Shown here: one piece after another, positions 51,977 through 54,912 of the stretch
Layout of the letters: each line of letters starts with the position of its first letter
How positions within the stretch are numbered: position 1 is the stretch's first letter
From: JAPLFM01 sp964650885
GTDB lineage: Bacteria; Bacteroidota; Ignavibacteria; Kapaibacteriales; UBA2268
DNA: 54,912 nucleotides
NCBI GenBank assembly: GCA_964650885.1
Contig: CAZYXG010000012.1
Location: forward strand, 1 to 54,912
Direction of reading: 5' to 3'
Position numbers and translations under genes: made by a program
The notes under the pieces: generated by a model
Told to the model about the DNA's origin: nothing
Seen by the model: the letters and a program-made list of their open reading frames with translations, nothing else
Databases searched by the model: none

Positions 51977-52200
51977 ATTTATTTTTAGATTTGTTTGATT
52001 AACAAGATTACAAATTTACGAACTAAAGAAATGTAAACAGCATAATTTAAAAAAAATCGCTTTTCATTTCTGAAAAGTCTTTTGCTAAATAAACACTTAA
52101 ATATCAATAGGATAGCATCTTTCAAAGAAAACACACATAGAATACAAAAATCTAAAGTACGACTTATTTTAAAGAAAATTCAAGATTTTGCATTTATTTC
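51977..52200. other. Intergenic region between the M28 peptidase and rho
   Basis: No supported gene. It holds the minus-strand TAAATTTG at 52011-52018. It also holds a short palindrome CTTTTC-atttct-GAAAAG (about 52065-52082), of which TTCATTTCTGAAAA recurs at about 52278-52291 on the other side of the rho promoter. The pair could be binding sites for a regulator. Confidence 0.35.
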
Positions 52201-52231
52201 TTTGAAAAAAAACTTATTTAATGTAAATTTG
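52201..52231 (+). promoter_or_regulatory. Bacteroidota-type promoter of rho
   Basis: TTTG at 52201-52204, a 19-base spacer and TAAATTTG at 52224-52231, an exact fit to the consensus. The leader to the rho start would be about 115 bases, long enough for autoregulation, which is known for rho in other bacteria. Confidence 0.65.
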
Positions 52232-52351
52232 CTGTGGATAATCTCCCCAAGTTAAGCAAATCACAATTTTCTGACATTCATTTCTGAAAATCTTCCAAAG
52301 ATAAACGGCTTAACATTGGCTTTTTAAAATTTGTTCAACTTTAATTTTTCT

Positions 52352-53800
52352 ATGCAAAACAAGGATAATTCGAACTATTCTGGTGGTTCTAGCAGACGTC
52401 CCACTACAGGTAGGCGTGAAATGACAACACGAAAACCAGTTGGGGCTAGAGATTACACTCGCACTCCACATACTCCACCTGCTCAACCTCCTGCTCCACC
52501 CGTCAATGGCAATGCAACTGCAATTGAAATAATTGACCATACATTGCTTAAACAAAAGAAAATTGTAGAGCTTACCGAAATTGCCAAAATTCTTGGAGTT
52601 CAAGAAATTAGTGGTTTGCGAAAGCAAGAGCTAATTCTGAAGATTGTAGAAGCTCAATCTCGAATTGAACAGAAAGAAAAAAATAACGAGGGATTAATAG
52701 CCAGCGGTGGAGTGCTCGAAGTGCTACCCGATGGTTACGGTTTTCTTCGCTCTCAAAGTTACAATTATTTACCTTCTCCCGATGACATCTATGTATCTCC
52801 TTCGCAAATCAAAAAATTTGTGCTTAGAACTGGCGATACAATCAAGGGATTGGTGAGACCTCCAAAAGACCAAGAAAGATTTTATGCTCTTTTGAAAGTG
52901 GAAAGTGTGAACTTTGTTGACCCAGATATTATGCGTGAACGCACTATATTCGACAACTTGACTCCGCTTTACCCAACTAAAAGACTTATTTTGGAAGACA
53001 ATCCAAACAATATGCCTATGCGGATTGTGGATATACTTTCACCTGTCGGAAAGGGACAACGTGGATTAATCGTTTCGCCTCCCAAATCTGGTAAAACAAT
53101 ATTATTGCAACAATTTGCAAATGCTATTGCTAAAAACCACCCAGAAGTGGTGCTTATTGTGCTTCTAATTGACGAACGTCCAGAAGAAGTTACCGATATG
53201 GAACGCTCTGTTCGTGCTGAAGTGGTAGCTTCTACATTCGACGAGCCACCAGAAAGACACGTGCAAGTTGCCGAAATGGTAATAGAAAAAGCTAAACGCC
53301 TTGTGGAAGCTAAGCAAGACGTGGTAATTTTATTAGATTCAATTACTCGTTTGGCTCGTGCTTATAATACTGTTGTGCCGCATTCAGGTAAAATATTATC
53401 TGGTGGTGTGGACGCTCAAGCATTGCACAGACCTAAAAGATTCTTTGGTGCTGCCAGAAACGTAGAAGAAGGCGGCTCATTAACTATTATAGCTACTGCC
53501 TTAGTAGATACTGGTTCTAGAATGGACGAGGTAATCTTTGAAGAATTCAAAGGTACTGGTAATATGGAGCTTGTATTAGATAGAAAAATCTCTGAACGTA
53601 GAATATTCCCAGCTATTGAAGCTAATAAATCTGGTACTCGTAAGGAAGAATTACTACTTAGCAATGACGACCTTAATAGAATTTGGGTTCTACGCAAAGT
53701 ACTTCATGAGCTTTCGCCAGTGGAAGCAATGGAATTCCTTTTAAATAGAATGAAAGGAAGCCGTAACAATAAAGAATTCCTTAGCTCAATGAATAGTTAA
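52352..53800 (+). CDS. rho: Transcription termination factor Rho
   Basis: A 482-residue hexameric helicase that ends transcription. A low-complexity N-terminal tail of about 65 residues (RRPTTGRREMTTRKPV, then PPAQPPAPPVN) precedes the Rho N-terminal domain (LTEIAKILGVQEISGLRKQELILKIVEAQ) and the RNA-binding cold-shock-like domain (GVLEVLPDGYGFLRS). Then comes the ATPase with GKGQRGLIVSPPKSGKT, VVILLDSITRLARAYN and the C-terminal VPHSGKILSGGVD loop. The start at the ATG 52352 is preferred to a TTG at 52331, as relatives have no such leader. A promoter and a terminator frame the gene. Confidence 0.96.
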   Translation: MQNKDNSNYSGGSSRRPTTGRREMTTRKPVGARDYTRTPHTPPAQPPAPPVNGNATAIEIIDHTLLKQKKIVELTEIAKILGVQEISGLRKQELILKIVEAQSRIEQKEKNNEGLIASGGVLEVLPDGYGFLRSQSYNYLPSPDDIYVSPSQIKKFVLRTGDTIKGLVRPPKDQERFYALLKVESVNFVDPDIMRERTIFDNLTPLYPTKRLILEDNPNNMPMRIVDILSPVGKGQRGLIVSPPKSGKTILLQQFANAIAKNHPEVVLIVLLIDERPEEVTDMERSVRAEVVASTFDEPPERHVQVAEMVIEKAKRLVEAKQDVVILLDSITRLARAYNTVVPHSGKILSGGVDAQALHRPKRFFGAARNVEEGGSLTIIATALVDTGSRMDEVIFEEFKGTGNMELVLDRKISERRIFPAIEANKSGTRKEELLLSNDDLNRIWVLRKVLHELSPVEAMEFLLNRMKGSRNNKEFLSSMNS

Positions 53801-53832
53801 ATTAGAATAGCTAAACAAATAATTTAGACTCG

Positions 53833-53868
53833 AAATCTCCACTCTGAAAAAAGGTGGAGATTTTTTAT
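53833..53868 (+). terminator. Terminator of rho
   Basis: AATCTCCAC / GTGGAGATT hairpin with a purine-rich loop and a T6 run, 33 bases after the rho stop. It borders the convergent GNAT gene directly. Confidence 0.88.
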
Positions 53869-54330
53869 TTATGACAACTTTTTCTCAAAGCAAACACTAC
53901 TTGCTACTTCCGCATATTGTCCATAGTTAGGAGTTATTGTGTAATTATTTTTGTGGTAGAGATTAATTGCTTCTGGTTGTTTAATGCCAGTTTCCAGAAT
54001 GCACTTTTTGTAGCCAAGTTCTTTTGCCCAGCTTTCTAATTCTTTCAGAACAATAGATGCTATTCCTTTTCCTCTTTTTTCCAATGGTACGAACATTCGT
54101 TTGACTTCCATTACATTTGTTTCGTATTCCTTGATAGCTCCACAGCCAATTGGTAAATCGCCTTGGTAAGCAACAACTACATATTTTATTGCATCAATTT
54201 TATTATACTGTGCAAAAAATGCGTATTCTTCTCCATCTCGAATAGCCAAATCAATATCCAAATCTTTAACAAAAGATTGAAAATCTAAATTGTCCGAGTT
54301 GGTTCTTATTAGTATTGAATCTCTTTTCAT
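53869..54330 (-). CDS. GNAT-family N-acetyltransferase
   Basis: A 153-residue GNAT enzyme. Motif A, which binds acetyl-CoA, is KRMFVPLEKRGKGIASIVLKEL (near residues 93-115), with the R/Q-x-x-G-x-G/A pattern as EKRGKGIA. The conserved YHKNNY lies near the C-terminus. The N-terminal half is acidic (DLDIDLAIRDGEEYAFFAQYNK). The substrate is unknown, and it could act on small amines or on protein N-termini. No gene next to it suggests a pathway. It is transcribed toward rho. Confidence 0.88.
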   Translation of the reverse strand: MKRDSILIRTNSDNLDFQSFVKDLDIDLAIRDGEEYAFFAQYNKIDAIKYVVVAYQGDLPIGCGAIKEYETNVMEVKRMFVPLEKRGKGIASIVLKELESWAKELGYKKCILETGIKQPEAINLYHKNNYTITPNYGQYAEVASSVCFEKKLS

Positions 54331-54431
54331 AATAGTTATATTAATCTAAATTATTTTATAAATCTTAAGCACCTTTTTTAAAAGAGTTTAAATAAATAAT
54401 ATTGAAGTATATATAATTTCTTTTTCTCCTT

Positions 54432-54912
54432 TCACACCCTCACAACACCCCTAAAACCTCTCGCTGCATAGTACGACTCTGCTCCGTTATGGTAAGTGAA
54501 TACTTTGTTGTATCTTCGGTCGCAAAAAATGGCACCACCAAGTTTTCTGATTTCAGCTGGCGTTTGCACCCAACTCGATGTTCTCAAATCAAAATGACCA
54601 AGCGTTTGCAATTCTCTGTATTGTTCCTCGGTTAATAATTCAATCCCCATTTCAGTTGCTACATCCATTGCATTATCTGCAGGTTTATTCTCTTTTCGGG
54701 ATTCCAAAGCTTTGCGGTCGTAGCATAAGCTGCGGCGACCTTTTGGGCTTTCTTCAGCACAATCGAAGAAGATAAATTCATTTGACTTTGCATCATAAAC
54801 AACTACGTCTGGTTCGCCTCCAGTAGTTTCCATTAAATTAAGTGCGTACATTTTGTCTGGGTTAGCTACCAGTTTTGTTTGTACTTCCACCCATTGAATA
54901 CCAATATGCCGA
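54432..54912 (-). CDS. DUF4256-family protein, 5' end beyond the window
   Basis: The reading frame runs from 54432 to the right edge (54912) without a stop. At the edge it reads RHIGIQWVEVQTKLVANPDKMYAL, which lines up with the interior of DUF4256 proteins, usually 180-200 residues long, so some 20-30 residues lie outside. The core METTGGEPDVVVYD, FFDCAEESPKGRRSLCYDR and YHNGAESYYAARGFRG is the family signature. Function is unknown. An in-frame GTG at 54890 looks like a start but is inside the domain. Confidence 0.85.
   Translation of the reverse strand, partial: RHIGIQWVEVQTKLVANPDKMYALNLMETTGGEPDVVVYDAKSNEFIFFDCAEESPKGRRSLCYDRKALESRKENKPADNAMDVATEMGIELLTEEQYRELQTLGHFDLRTSSWVQTPAEIRKLGGAIFCDRRYNKVFTYHNGAESYYAARGFRGVVRV

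Noticed and set aside
54888..54890. GTG as the true start of the DUF4256 gene
   Set aside because: The frame stays open to the window edge and the residues before it match the family interior, so the gene begins outside.
1..54912. CRISPR array, prophage or insertion sequence
   Set aside because: No regularly spaced repeats, transposase, integrase or phage structural genes were seen; the only long repeat is the fliK duplication.

Overview
The window is low-GC DNA from a Bacteroidota/Chlorobiota-type (FCB) bacterium. Three secreted proteins, plus a decayed fourth, end in type IX secretion (T9SS) C-terminal sorting domains. Several promoters fit the Bacteroidota TTTG-N19-TAnnTTTG pattern, and many small proteins are typical of that phylum. 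The window also carries a block of flagellar hook and export genes. T9SS plus a flagellum points to a deep lineage such as Ignavibacteria or Kapabacteria rather than classical Bacteroidia. That placement is an inference; no 16S gene is present.

Layout. 0.1-9.9 kb: a T9SS cargo with Asp-box repeats, a small barrel-like protein, a zeta-toxin-like remnant, a receiver-histidine kinase, a glutathione peroxidase, an L,D-transpeptidase, a pentapeptide-repeat lipoprotein, ComF and a MauE/DoxX protein. 9.9-14.9 kb: phosphohexomutase, methyltransferase, tRNA-Ser(GCU), Hsp20, and an ECF sigma factor with a putative anti-sigma, divergent from a small membrane protein. 14.8-17.8 kb: an operon of a membrane protein, KAS III, ACP and SDR. 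18.0-22.3 kb: uridine-kinase-like protein, a secreted unknown, deoxyhypusine-synthase-like protein, DUF2283, methyltransferase and a ParB-like protein. 22.4-31.0 kb: flagellar operon on the minus strand, fliH-fliI-fliJ-motE-like-fliK-flgD-TIGR02530-flgE, behind a sigma-54-type promoter. 31.4-43.3 kb: a small secreted protein, a second T9SS cargo, dnaX, bcp, a tatD fusion, pth, two envelope proteins, a subtilisin-like T9SS protease, an Hc1-like protein and an Old Yellow Enzyme. 43.3-54.9 kb: a decayed T9SS cargo, a receiver protein, ftsL-ftsI, a TPR-SpoIIE phosphatase, an M28 peptidase, rho, a GNAT and a DUF4256 gene cut by the right edge.

Most notable signals: (1) fliK holds a perfect 540-bp in-frame tandem duplication bounded by a 9-bp microhomology, adding 180 residues to the hook-length ruler. 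(2) dnaX holds an A10 run placed so that a one-base slip gives an immediate stop, which would yield a gamma-like form next to tau. (3) A cytoplasmic TatD nuclease is fused in frame to a signal-peptide-like segment and an outer-membrane-like domain. (4) The ECF sigma operon and its divergent neighbour share near-identical promoters, TGTAACC-N13-TTGCGWCYAA, back to back. (5) The flgE leader can form mutually exclusive hairpins. (6) A T9SS cargo gene has an in-frame TGA at codon 3 of its apparent ATG start. No insertion sequence, prophage or CRISPR array was seen.
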